64,000 nucleotides of DNA from Diphasiastrum complanatum (lineage: Eukaryota > Streptophyta > Lycopodiopsida > Lycopodiales > Lycopodiaceae), in contig CM055098.1 of assembly GCA_029204225.1 (NCBI GenBank), positions 16,479,775 to 16,543,774 of the forward strand. Direction: 5' to 3'. Each line of letters opens with the position of its first letter. The first letter of the stretch is position 1. Below, one piece after another: positions 33,001 through 43,806 of this stretch. The notes under the pieces are model-generated. The model made no database searches. It had not been told where the DNA came from and saw only the letters and a list, made by a program, of their open reading frames with translations. Position numbers and translations under genes: made by a program.

Positions 33001-34427
33001 AAAAAAAAATGCTTGCAAAATGCTTACCTCACGGATTTACCTTTAGAAAGAAAAGAAAAGAAAGAGCATTGTTTTTACAGGCCTCAAAACTTATGTATTT
33101 TTATTTTTATTTTCTAATTTTATTGATGTTTCTTGAGTGCCCTTTCAAAAGACAAGATTCTAGAATGACATTTTACTTATTTTAAAATTTATTATCTCTT
33201 CCTATTCTTTAGTTTCTAGAGTTTTTATGGTCACAGAACACTTTGGCTAGGTGTATTCAAAAAAGTTCTGTATTGGATCAGTGATATCTCATGGATCTAT
33301 GAAGCATGGTAATGACTCATTATCAGTTACCTTGTCTATGTTCTACAACGAAGTGGCTTTTGGCATGATCAACCTCAAAGCTACTAGTTTTTCACCTGCA
33401 AGACAACTTTCAAGCAGATGACAAAGATGCTTCTATTTTCAATGTCCAAGATTCAAATGGAAATGTGCAATCAAGTCAAACACTTGACCTACCAAAAGAA
33501 AGCAGTTGCTCCCCAATGACATATTCAATGGAATGCAAGTCTTTTTAAAGACCTTTTCTCACAACAAGAAAAGAAGGCAATGTTTTAATAAGTTTTTGGT
33601 TTTACGTAAGCGATAAAATATCTATGTTTTTCCAACTACAAATAAGGCACCAGAATAAAGTTTTCTCCAAATAATGTACCTCATCCAGTGCTGTAGTGGG
33701 TCCTCCAACACAATTGGGAATGGGGCAATGTTGGCGGATTCCTTGACGCCGACATTAACAATAAGATGCGCAGAAAGGCTAAAAGATATGGTTTGAAAAG
33801 TGTGATGGTGGCAAGAGAACCCGGCAGAGTGACATCAACCTTCATGAGTGAACACTGTAGTGGGTCCTGCAGTTCATTAAGGGAAGGGCAATGTTGGCCG
33901 ATTCATTGAAGTCAAATCTTATCCCATAAGACGTTGGAAGTTCAGTGGTGACATGAGAAGGCCCGGGACATGCCGCACGTAGAGGGGTAAGCATACACAC
34001 GAAGGTGTGTGAAGTTGTCAATGACAAACGTGGTGGCGCGGACTCAAATCCACACCCACTGTGTGTGACAACGCGAGCAAAGGGACAAATGTCGGTGCAA
34101 GCATCGACACCAAAACATGTTAGTGCTAAACGCCCAAGCCATGGATTCTTGCATGTGTAAGCCCATGCATCGGTGTGCTAGAATGAACTAGCTAGAAAAA
34201 GACAATCTAATGTTGAAACCTTGTATTGGGGGTGTTATAATAAATGTTTTTGAAAACCATCTTAAGTTATCAAGCCATCAATTTTTTTTGAGATGTGGAC
34301 CACAATTTTCCAGGTGGCATTTGTAACTTAATTTCAAGAAGATGTTACTTAGGCCACAAGAGACAAATTGTAATGAATTAATCAACATGCTGCCACATGG
34401 GCACCACCTAGGCAGACCCAAGATGCC
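33001..34427. repeat. Non-coding DNA with an internal direct duplication
   Basis: CTGTAGTGGGTCCT followed by GGGCAATGTTGGC(G/C)GATTC occurs at 33691 and again at 33855, about 165 bp apart. The segment looks like the end of an LTR retroelement interior, but no coding motif is kept. Confidence 0.45.
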
Positions 34428-34438
34428 TATAAATAGGC
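34428..34438 (+). promoter_or_regulatory. TATA box inside a palindrome
   Basis: TATAAATAGG lies inside TGCCTATAAATAGGCA, a 7-bp inverted repeat around AA, about 80 bp upstream of the (TC)60 array. It resembles the promoter of an LTR. No gene can be assigned to it. Confidence 0.4.
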
Positions 34439-34515
34439 AAGTGACTACACTTTGTAATAGATCAATATTACTTTGAATAGAGAAAACTCCACTCAATTTT
34501 GGTGCGTCTCTTGTG

Positions 34516-34642
<127 letters not shown>

Positions 34643-35046
34643 CCCCCACCCCATGGCTATGGAGGTGGATGGTGGTGGGTTAGTGTAGATGGTTGATGCT
34701 TTTTAACATAGATGTGCTTGGAAGTTTTTATGTTTCAAGGTAGGTTAGAAGTCAAGATTTGCTTGTTCGAATTCTTGTTTGAAAATGTAAATATTGTAGA
34801 TCTTCACGCTATTTAGGTATTTTGCTCATTCACCTCATAAGATCCATATGTCTTCTTGCCTTTCTTGGAATTTCTTTGCTGGAAATAGCTCTTTAGTTTT
34901 TGATTTGTTGCATGTTTCAGATTCTCCTTTGTTGGAGAGGTTTTTTTTTCTATTTTTTTATTTTATTTTTTATTTCTGTTATTGACATGACTAGTGCTGT
35001 TACATGGTTTCTTGCTTGAATGGTATTTTGTGGCATGGTGAGGGGT

Positions 35047-35051
35047 TCTTG
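35047..35051. repeat. Target-site duplication, left copy (TCTTG)
   Basis: TCTTG directly before the TGTTGG start of the Copia 5' LTR. The same five bases follow the 3' LTR at 49044-49048. Confidence 0.9.
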
Positions 35052-35942
35052 TGTTGGAATTAATCATCACTCCAACTCACCGGAACTCGACTCATTTCTA
35101 TTTGCGTCATCAAAACACGAATCATTCGGGTCCATCGCATTTCCTGAGTACCAGTATACCACGTAAATACACACACTCTCTCTACGACAACATTGCAGTC
35201 TTACTCTCTGAAGTTGAACGTATGCGCAATAATCAAGTGAAGCAAAAGCGGGATCGACTACATTCTCTTTGTTCTCCCACAAACTCAAAGTCTTCGGTTC
35301 GAGATCCACGTCATCCACACTGCCCCATCAGATGCAGATTACGTCATAGTTCACTTTAGTAACTGCACTGTTTCACGCTCGTTGCCTACGCAATCATTAT
35401 AACTGCCTCATGTACATATATACGTAATGACAACTCACGAACACAATGATGAGTCAATCTGTGATGAATGCATGCAAGTGGAGAAGAGTAAAATAGAGTT
35501 CCTGCGCGAACAAAATTGTGTCTTCATTATCTGATTCCATAGGATAAGAGATTTTAGAGAGAGTAAAAGCCATTCAGAGGATATAGATAGTTATTTAATT
35601 TGTAACTAGCTAAGTAAGATCGTTCCACATAGTGCCAAAAAACTGTGAACCATTCTTGGGCACAGGATTGTGAACTGATCATTGTACTTACAACTGCTTA
35701 ATTCAAATTCTCTGTTTTTCTTATTTGTATTACACTACGAATACTTTTTCTATTGATGTTCACTCAATCCAGACTGTCTAATATTCGATGGTAGCATGGC
35801 TGTCTTAGACGCCTAATTGTTCGCTCCTTCATGGTTGTCTTTGACACCTACAAGACATTCCTCCATTCGTTCTAAGTTAATGCTTATGCTGTACTTTTGA
35901 AAGGATCTTGAAAAGTTCTCTATGTTGGAGTTGTGCCTCTTC
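35052..35942 (+). repeat. Copia 5' LTR, first 891 bp
   Basis: Matches 48139 onward along its whole length (same start, same ACTCCAACTCACC, same end at GTTGTGCCTCTTC) with scattered substitutions. It stops at 35942, exactly where the terminal repeat of the DNA transposon begins. Confidence 0.9.
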
Positions 35943-35971
35943 CATTACAGGAGTTCCAAGGTCCAAAAGGG
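35943..35971. repeat. DNA transposon terminal inverted repeat, left
   Basis: CATTACAGGAGTTCCAAGG...CCAAAAGGG; pairs with 45606-45634. Confidence 0.8.
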
Positions 35972-36631
35972 ATGTCTAAGAAATGCCACGTAAGAGAGAG
36001 AAAACCGTCGGATTTTAAAACTTCGACCGAGTTTTTGGTCTGCCCGCACAACTCCGATGACTTGACCTCACTAGTGACGTATGTAGTTAACTGGAAGTTG
36101 GGTAGCCGCAACGCGTGGGGTCCATACTTCAAGATTCTATTTTCTAACATTAACTAACATAACTTCTCATGTAAATGCAAATCGTATTGCACATCAAAGT
36201 TTTCTTTCCATCTACTCAAAGCGTTCACATCAATGAAAGACAGTCTTATCGATCTGAAAATCATGGCAAGAAACTTAGAATATTTTGGATCACAATGAGC
36301 GCCAATGTGAATCTAAATTTTTGCAATTCTGAAAATACGAGTGTGTTGGATCAAATTGAGCGGTAAGGTTATTTCAAACTTTTTCAATTCAAAATTTTGC
36401 GATTTCAACACACATCTATTGAAAAAATATTTTGCTTATTTTGCTCATAATTGTGAATCATTGATTTTGCATATCAAGCAAGAAACATGGAGTGTGATGG
36501 ATAAAAAAGAGCGCCAAGGTCATTTCAAACTTTTCCAATTATTATTTTTTTATTAATTAAGACGAGTTTTAATAGCTTACAAGATATATAACAAGTTGGT
36601 TTTCTACTAGATTAATCTATCGATTATTAAG
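35972..36631. other. DNA transposon left subterminal region
   Basis: Non-coding. A short word near 36330-36380 (TTTTGCAATTCTGAAA, then GTGTTGGATCAAATTGAGCG) recurs in changed form near 36480-36530 (GTGTGATGGATAAAAAAGAGCG, then CATTTCAAACTTTTCCAATT), a subterminal repeat pair that could be transposase-binding or promoter DNA. Confidence 0.4.
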
Positions 36632-39349
36632 ATGTCTAAATATCATCTCCATATTGATCTTCCCATAGAATATGCTCCACTGTCGAGAAAAAATCTGAAA
36701 GCATCCACCTTACTAGTTCACCAAAGGATAGAAGACAGGAAACATTGTGATCTATGGGTTGATGGAAGTTTGTATCCAATCGATCCAAGCTCAATGCAAC
36801 ATCCAAATTTTAGATTGGTCACACAACTCATACTGTTTTTGTGTGAAGGACACAATGGTCTATTGGGTTATTGTGAAAGATTGAAAAGTTATGGCATTAG
36901 TAATTCAATGAAAAAAATCCATTGTTTGGAAAATATGTTGAATGGTTTGCTTATTGACTATCGAGAAAGAGAAACTATTTTTTTGCAAACAAAAGAAGAG
37001 AATGAAATCTTGAAGATAGATAATTCTCGTTTGCAAGATATTATATTAAACCTTAACCAAGAAACTGACAATATGAAAGTAATTGTACAAACATCGCGTA
37101 CCTCATATTGTCAAATAAATGTAGAAGTAAACACATTACGAAAGAAAATACTGAACAATAAGAGAAAAAGAGTTATTTTAAAAAGTATTGACGAGCTTTC
37201 AACAAGTGGGAGTCAACAAAAAAAAAAGAATATATGCTTTCAAGTAAGAATATGTTCATGTGTTTTGTTTCATCTAGCACTCAATGGTTGTGAATTTATT
37301 TTTTTCTAAATCTTATTTTTCTTTTGCAGATCAGCTTTAGTCACCAATGAAAATCTGAAAGACAAGGACATGATTGGAAATTCTTTGAGTGCAGTACTTA
37401 CAGCCAAGTCAACAACGAGTCTACTTGGAAATCAACGATATTCTCGAATCAAGTCCAAGATTGTAGAGGCCCTTATGGGCGAAGTCAGCAAGATCATTGA
37501 CCGAAAATTGATACAAGGGGCATGTGATTATTCTGGTATTAGCAGGGATGCATATGGCACAATGTTTAAAAATTATCAAAGAGGCATTTGGACAAGTACA
37601 TATAAATTTTTTTCCTATTTCTCGGCCCTTTCAAATCAAATTAGAGAGGGATGCATTAAACAGGGGTTTGCAAAACATCATTGGTATTCCTTACCATATA
37701 AATGAAATTTATACTCAAAACATGGCACTTTGTCATATGATTCTACCAACAATATGTTTGTAGATCTGAATCATTTACTGAAATTTATTGCAAAGTTTTA
37801 TGGAATCACAAATGAAAGTGTTGAAAAATTGATATTGGTTCTCAAGTTAGATGAATCAGAAGTAATAAAGAGAAATTTTTTTGGAAAGGGTTAGTGTTAC
37901 AATTATGAATGGAGCATTAAGCAATATGATAAACTGGGAGAGTCTTGATTTTAGTGTGCAGTCCGAAAATAATATTTGGTGGTTGGCAGCTTTCCAGGTT
38001 TAAATCTATTCTATTGAGTACTAGCAACTAATTCATTTCAAGAATTAATGGTTTTGTGTTCTAAGCTAATATTGTTCTGTTATTATAGGTTTGAGTTCAA
38101 TTCTCTTTAAATAGTTCATGACTTTGTGTTTCAAACAAGCTTTAAAGAAGATCATGACATTCTATTTTGGATTTTTAGTAAAATAGAATATCCAGAGATA
38201 ATTAAGAATCATATGAGCGACACACCACTCAATGTTCATGGAATAGGTGATTTTAAGGTGGAATGACATTTGGCTGGAGACCTGAAGTCGTTGAAGTGCA
38301 TGTTCAACGTCTCACATGGAACAAATTCAAAACATCCATGCCTCTATTGCATGAAAACTACACATGACATGTCGAAGAGCACAAGAGTTTCAAGGGATAT
38401 AGAAGATCCGACTTGGAAACCGGTATTACTGATTCCGCTTAAAAATGTTCACATTTGTACACTACATGGAGAGGTTAGAATTATCGAAAAATTGATATAC
38501 CTTCATATTTGGTTTGCTTGAAATACTAAGCCAGAGTCATTAGCCAAAAAGGTAATAGCTCGATTGGAAGAAGTTTTATCAAAAGCGGGACTTCATAAAG
38601 GACACGTTAAAATACAAAAGGACGAGAAGCTTTCAGGAAAAATGGGAAACATCCCATGCAAACCAAGTATAGGAGGATCCAAAGCTCGTCGTTTCTTATC
38701 AAATCATTCCGAAAAACCAACTAAAATCCAGTACTCAATTTGGATAGATGTACTCAATGCCACAAAGGATTTTGAAGAAAACGGAACAACGAGGTTAAAA
38801 AAAGTTGAAGTTTGGACAAAGCTTGACAACATGGTCAAATTGCTCAAAATAGATAAACTATCTAATACTGATGTCCTACTAATTGAGAAATCAACAATTG
38901 AGTTTGTGGATGCAGTTAAAGACGCCTGGGGTGAAGATCATATTATGCATTATATGGTAAATCTCTTTTCAATGTAACTAACTCTTCAATTTATAATCTC
39001 ATTGCACATATGCTAAATTTAAATGATTAATATGACAATATTTGTATCTCTGATATTGCAGCACATTTTACGACATCATGCATCATTTTTTGCAAAAGCT
39101 TATGGCAGTCTAAGTATTTGGTCATCACAAGGAATGGAGAAATCGCATTGGCAAGCCAGTGCAACATTTCATCGAAATACACAACACGGTGGAACATCTC
39201 AAAAAAACAGTTACATCATCCAGCTATTTCAATGGTTCTACAGGCGTATTCAAATCCGATATAAAACTAGATCAACAAATTATCAGAAATTCAAAAAGGC
39301 GTGCAAATTTATAGACGAAAATAATATTGATGCAAGACTCAACCCATAG
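36632..39349 (+). CDS. Module A: DDE-type transposase, decayed
   Basis: Starts at ATG 36632. The first exon to 37243 encodes an N-terminal domain with LFLCEGHNGLLGYCERL and a long coiled coil. Later exons run about 37330-37705, 37760-38000, 38090-38956 and 39062-39349 (stop 39347). The 38956/39062 junction is a clean GT-AG splice. Motifs: LAGDLKSLKCMFNVSHGTN with CLYC (38270-38355); SKARRFLSNHSEKPT; and in the last exon AYGSLSIWSSQGMEKSHWQA followed by TQHGGTSQKN. The Gly-Asp, the CxxC pair and the late Gly-Met-Glu-Lys-x-His resemble the second Asp, zinc ligands and final Glu of RAG1/Transib/CMC-type transposases. In-frame stops (38120s, 38267, 38522) and frame shifts show it is inactive. The superfamily is inferred from these motifs only. 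Confidence 0.65.
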
Positions 39350-39782
39350 TAAATTTCATGATATCAGACGAAAAAAGTATATGTATTATATTGCATCATG
39401 TGTAGTACAATGCAAAGCAAAATCATTGTTTCTCTTTGTCTTTAATGATCAACTTTGCTGTGTGGTCATGAAATTTTTTTTTTCTATCATATGGATCTAG
39501 AAAATCAATCGATCTTCTTTTGTTGAAGTCAATGTATCCAGAGAAAACAACTAAGGAGGAAGACCTTTTTGAAACTTCCTTAGCTACATAGCCAAATACT
39601 TTTATGGCAATGTTTCTCTTCACAAAAATAATTTTATATGTAATCGGAGGGTATTTATGCCTGTTCGAGAAATAGGATAACGATTTAATTGCCATTATTA
39701 TTGTTGCAACATCTGAAGAAAATTTGCTATGATGAATGCAAATCTCTTTATTTACAAAGCACTTCAAATAATTGGACAGGGA

Positions 39783-40687
39783 TCAATCCCTTTGTCGTGA
39801 TCCCTGGCCTTCTCTCAAATATCTCTGCCTTGTTGCAAAGGCATCCACCTCAACAATAGCCTGTAAAATACGAGCAAAGGTCACATGTCTTGTAAAACAA
39901 AATGACTATATTTGAATAAAAATCTCATTAAGATAAAACCAGATTTACCTACCAGATCACGCTCATCAGCTTCAATAAGTGCAGCAATATGTAGATCATG
40001 ACTAGCAACAATGGTCGTCGAAGCACTGGATGGACTAGTTTCCGAAGACTGTGACACATATCTACTCCGGATTTTCAGAAATTCCTCCTCACCGGGCAAA
40101 TTTGCCTGGTATGCCCTGCTTTTAGACATGATTGACTGCAGTGCTTCAGTCCCATCCATCCATTCATCTCCGTCTTTGTAATCAATAGAAGCACGTAGAT
40201 CATCATCACCGTCGAGATCTATGAAGTCCTCGAATTCTTTGATGAAATTAGACAAAATTGATAATATTTCGTCCTCCCTCAAATCAAGAACATCTCCAAC
40301 ATCATTCAGTGAGAGGTATGCGACACTATTGATGTAATACACTGGCAAATCGAGGAGAGTCTTGATTTTGTCATATGGATTCACGTCAGATAAGGAAGAA
40401 ATGGACAATGCACGAGACTCGGCTGGGTCGTACATTGAAGCCAATCTTGCCTCCTCGTCAGCACCCAAGGCATCATCAACAATTGCTGACTCTAATATCA
40501 CAGAATCAGTTGATGATGAGGCACCCTCAATGCTAAGCCTCGAAGTTTTATGTTCTGATCCAAACCTCTCAATATCAAAAGACATATTGAAATACGTCTT
40601 ATAGTGACATATGTAGTTACCAACACCAGATTCAACGAGGAAGGCGTGCAAAGCAGAATCAAAAGTATTAGAGGATGATGCGGCCAT
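39783..40687 (-). CDS. Module B: acidic protein of unknown function
   Basis: The first ATG is at 40687. Exon 1 runs to 39953 and a 92-bp GT-AG intron (39861-39952) joins it in phase to a short last exon 39860-39783 ending RQRD-stop, giving 270 residues. The same frame stays protein-like upstream to an acceptor at 40863 (LPRENLSEILDDLRSLV), interrupted by one TGA, so an older start may have existed. The middle is strongly acidic (EFEDFIDLDGDDDLRASIDY), with Ser-rich stretches at both ends. No enzyme motif or membrane segment is seen. It is transcribed away from module C across the CACGTG array, suggesting shared control. I do not recognise the family. Confidence 0.6.
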
Positions 40688-40953
40688 CTCGAAAGTATGA
40701 CCAATATGGCTGAGTACCGCTACGATGCGGAGTTTCAGGGAGTCAGAAGACAATCAGGACTTCCTCGCATGATGGAGATATTGGCGAATGACCTGATATC
40801 GGAACGACACGAGGGATCTTAGATCGTCTAGAATCTCTGAAAGATTCTCACGTGGTAGCGATACTGCAAAGAAATAGAACTGTTCACACACTGTGAGATA
40901 CAAGGAGTGAAAATCCAAAACTTAGCAAAATGCTTTAACTAATCAAACAACAT

Positions 40954-40961
40954 CTATATAG
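40954..40961 (-). promoter_or_regulatory. TATA box for module B
   Basis: CTATATAG, about 90 bp upstream (minus strand) of the acceptor at 40863 and 270 bp from the first ATG, on the module B side of the CACGTG array. Confidence 0.4.
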
Positions 40962-41029
40962 CTAAAACCAAGAAAATCCAAGCCGTACACTCATCGATCC
41001 AACATCGGATCAGATTTATGGCGCGTAGT

Positions 41030-41400
41030 ACAACCGTCCACATGTGCGAGACCACACGTGCTACAATACGCGTCAATCTGCCATTCGCCCATGTGCCCAC
41101 ACGTGCAAGATCACACGTGCCAGAAAACACGTCACTAAACCCTGGGACCACGTGGACACACGTGCAAGTTTCACACGTGTAGATACAGAGGTGTAGGTCC
41201 CACACGTCAACTACTGATTGGGCCACGTGACCACATGTGCGAGCCTATACGTGCGAGAACACATGTCACTGATCCATTCGGCCACGTGTCCCCACGTGGG
41301 ATCCCACACGTGTTGATCCAGATGTGCAGTTTCACACGTGCGTATACAGACGTGTGATTCCACATGTCAGCTATTGACTGGACCACGTGTCGCTTTCACA
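41030..41400. promoter_or_regulatory. CACGTG (G-box) array between divergent genes B and C
   Basis: I count 16 ACGT cores in about 370 bp, most of them CACGTG, plus several CATGTG/CACATG variants. A longer unit GTTTCACACGTG...CACATGTCA/CACACGTCA...GGACCACGTG/GGGCCACGTG occurs twice about 165 bp apart (41168 and 41330), so the array grew by duplication. Plant bZIP and bHLH factors bind such sites, in stress, ABA and light responses. The divergent TATA boxes on either side make a bidirectional promoter likely. It could also be a transposase-binding repeat. Confidence 0.6.
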
Positions 41401-41419
41401 TGTGCCAATTTTTTTCTCC

Positions 41420-41426
41420 TATATAA
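41420..41426 (+). promoter_or_regulatory. TATA box for module C
   Basis: TATATAA within CTCCTATATAAGTCC, about 290 bp before the H3-like ATG at 41713 and directly after the CACGTG array. Confidence 0.55.
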
Positions 41427-41712
41427 GTCCATTCACGAGGATTGTACAGGTTTTCGCATAATTTGTTGGCACGTTTGATTGCATCCATAGAATGCATTCG
41501 TGATATCGCCATCACGCAAGCGACCTCCTCCCCATGCCCGTTCCTTACACCCTCTCGCGTCATCAGCTTGACTTCCCCAGTATCGCCATCACGCGAGCCC
41601 CTGCCTCTCCCCGCCTGACTCTGCCACTCTCTCGCGTCGTAGCGATAGTTAGAGTTCTCAATGTCTCTTCTGCTGTGTCTTTGTCCTCGTGTAGTATAGA
41701 TATTCGGCCTCA

Positions 41713-43558
41713 ATGGCTCGGACGAAGCAAACTGCTAGGGTTTCCGGTTTCGTTGAACCGTCCCGTCCCCAGACATCTGAACTCGTACGTCCGCAAAGAC
41801 GCGGTAGACCTAGCTATCCATGGTTGAGGGACATCAGGGCCTTGTAGAGGAGCACCAAACTTCTGATCCCAAAAGCAGCCTTCTACCGGGTTGTGAGAGA
41901 GGTTACACAAGACATGACCACCCATCTGCCCTATGCAGTGAGGTGGAATATCCTCCATACTGCATAAGAGAATTTTCAAACAAAATTGTTTGAGGATTCG
42001 ATGCTGTGCTCCATTCATGGCAAGAGGGTGACACTGATGCCCAAGGACATGCTTCTTGTCATGAGGCTTCGAAACACCTATGACAACATTTTAAAGTCTG
42101 GATTCACACAGAGGCAAGTTCCTCTTGAAAGGGGGCCTGTCCCACCACGCAGAAAGAGAAAGCAAGCACATCCCAAGCGTTCGCAACCCAAGCCCAGGTC
42201 TCCCAGCTCTTCACCCTCACCTCCTCCCATTAGAAAAGATTTGGCTAGTACGTCCGCAATTCCATTGGTTGAGAGTCCTCCCGTAACCCCTGATCTTCAA
42301 CTGCACGATTCTCCTTCTATACATGAGGATGACCTAAATATAGTGGTAGACATGATTGTTTTTGATGTTGATGCAATTGATAAAGAGTTGCACATCAGAC
42401 TTCCGAATGAACCTAAAGACACAATTTTTGATTATGAGAGGTACATTGATTTTGACCTGTATATAGCCAAGAAAATAGATGATCTCGGAGGGGAATTTAT
42501 GTTATGTATAGACGATATTAATTTTGCAATGCATATCAAAGACCCGCATTGTAGGGAGCTAAAAGAGAAGACCTCATATATCTCAGACACAGTAGTTGAA
42601 TCTACTTGTGCATACTATGTACATAAATATACATATACAGTCACGAAGGAGATTTTTGTTGTATCTCCATTTTTTGGGCATCTGTTGAATAAAGAGAGGA
42701 AAGCCAGAAGGCTCTTCAGGCACACCAGCAAAGAGGCATCAATGTTCATTATCCCATATTGTTCAAAGTGAGATAGTTTCTTCTTGTAATATCTGTTTTC
42801 TGTAAGATTTTTCTTTTGGAAACTCTTATAGATTCTAGTAATTCATTGCTTGTCTCTTTTGGCAGCAAACATTGGAGTGTGCACGTCATATCCATGAAAG
42901 TGGATTCGACTGGAAGCTGCACACCTGTGTTCATGACAATGAATTCTTTGCATGCCACTCATTCCATGATTAAATCCATGTACAAAAGGATGGTGGAGCT
43001 ATTGCCCAGGCCGGATGGGTTGGCTGTAAATACCAACATAGAGGTTGTTGATGCAAAGGTAAAATGAATCTTTTTACGTATTTCATTTGCATGATGGCAT
43101 GTAGTTTAGAATTACATTGAATTATAATTTGACAATTTTTCGCTGTGATTTCTCAGTCTTCGCAACAAGACGATGCTTTCAGCTACGAATGGTATTCAAT
43201 TTGGAATGTTAAATCGTTCTTGGATTGGTATATGGTGCAACCTCCAGATGCTAGTATCCGTGAGGTATTTTTTTCAATGTTCCAGTATCCTGATGATATA
43301 TTGTTAACTTTGTGAATTTATATATTTTAAAACATTGGCTAATACATACATACACTCGATTTTTTTTTTTTGCAGTTCCAATGTCCTGAGGTATCAACAT
43401 ATGCGATTCATCAGTATCGGCATGAAATGTTGGAAATTTTACTATCATGTGCAAGGCCCTACAAGCATGAAGGTGCCTCGGATGAACCTGCCAGGGGATC
43501 CGTGGATGAGGTTACAATGCTCGAGGATATGCCTCAAGCACCTTTGATTGAAATGTAA
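41713..43558 (+). CDS. Module C: histone H3-like domain fused to Ulp1 (C48)-like domain
   Basis: Exons 41713-42767, 42866-43058, 43157-43264 and 43376-43558 join with GT-AG borders and matching phases to 512 codons. Residues 1-9 are MARTKQTAR, identical to histone H3. The fold follows from about residue 32: RGRPSYPWLRDIRAL (H3 RYRPGTVALREIRRY), RSTKLLIPKAAFYRVVREVT and, strongest, KLFEDSMLCSIHGKRVTLMP followed by KD. A Pro/Arg/Lys/Ser-rich linker comes next, then a Ulp1-like region with HWSVHVI (His), VFMTMNSLHA (Asn where Asp is usual) and QQDDAFSYEW (Gln kept, Ser where the DCG Cys is usual). Two stops break the H3 part: TAG 41845-41847 and TAA 41965-41967. C48 domains are common in plant CACTA and Mutator elements; an H3 fold joined to one is not something I know. 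I am sure of the H3 similarity and fairly sure of the protease fold. Confidence 0.8.
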
Positions 43559-43806
43559 ATATAGTTCCGTCACACACATAGAAATATATCATCACATGAT
43601 GATCCATAGAACAATCGATAGACAAATAGAAAGTGGGCTATTACTGAATTCCACAAATATATTATATCGATTTAAAAAACAATGTACATTTTCCAAAATA
43701 CTAAATACAAATTGCTTGATGAAATCTTGAAGTCGTTTGAGACTTCTTTGTATTCTTTTTTTTTTTGAAAAAGTACATTGATGTTGCTCGTCTATCATCC
43801 CAATGT

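Noticed and set aside
39423-39767. Minus-strand frame 39423-39767 as part of module B
   Set aside because: Module B ends in phase at the stop 39783-39785. The frame beyond is Lys/Phe/Ile-rich with no splice signal linking it, so I could not support it as an exon.
41713-42085. An ordinary host histone H3 gene
   Set aside because: The core is too divergent, the tail is shortened and lacks K9, the frame continues into a Ulp1-like domain through introns, and the gene lies between transposon terminal repeats.
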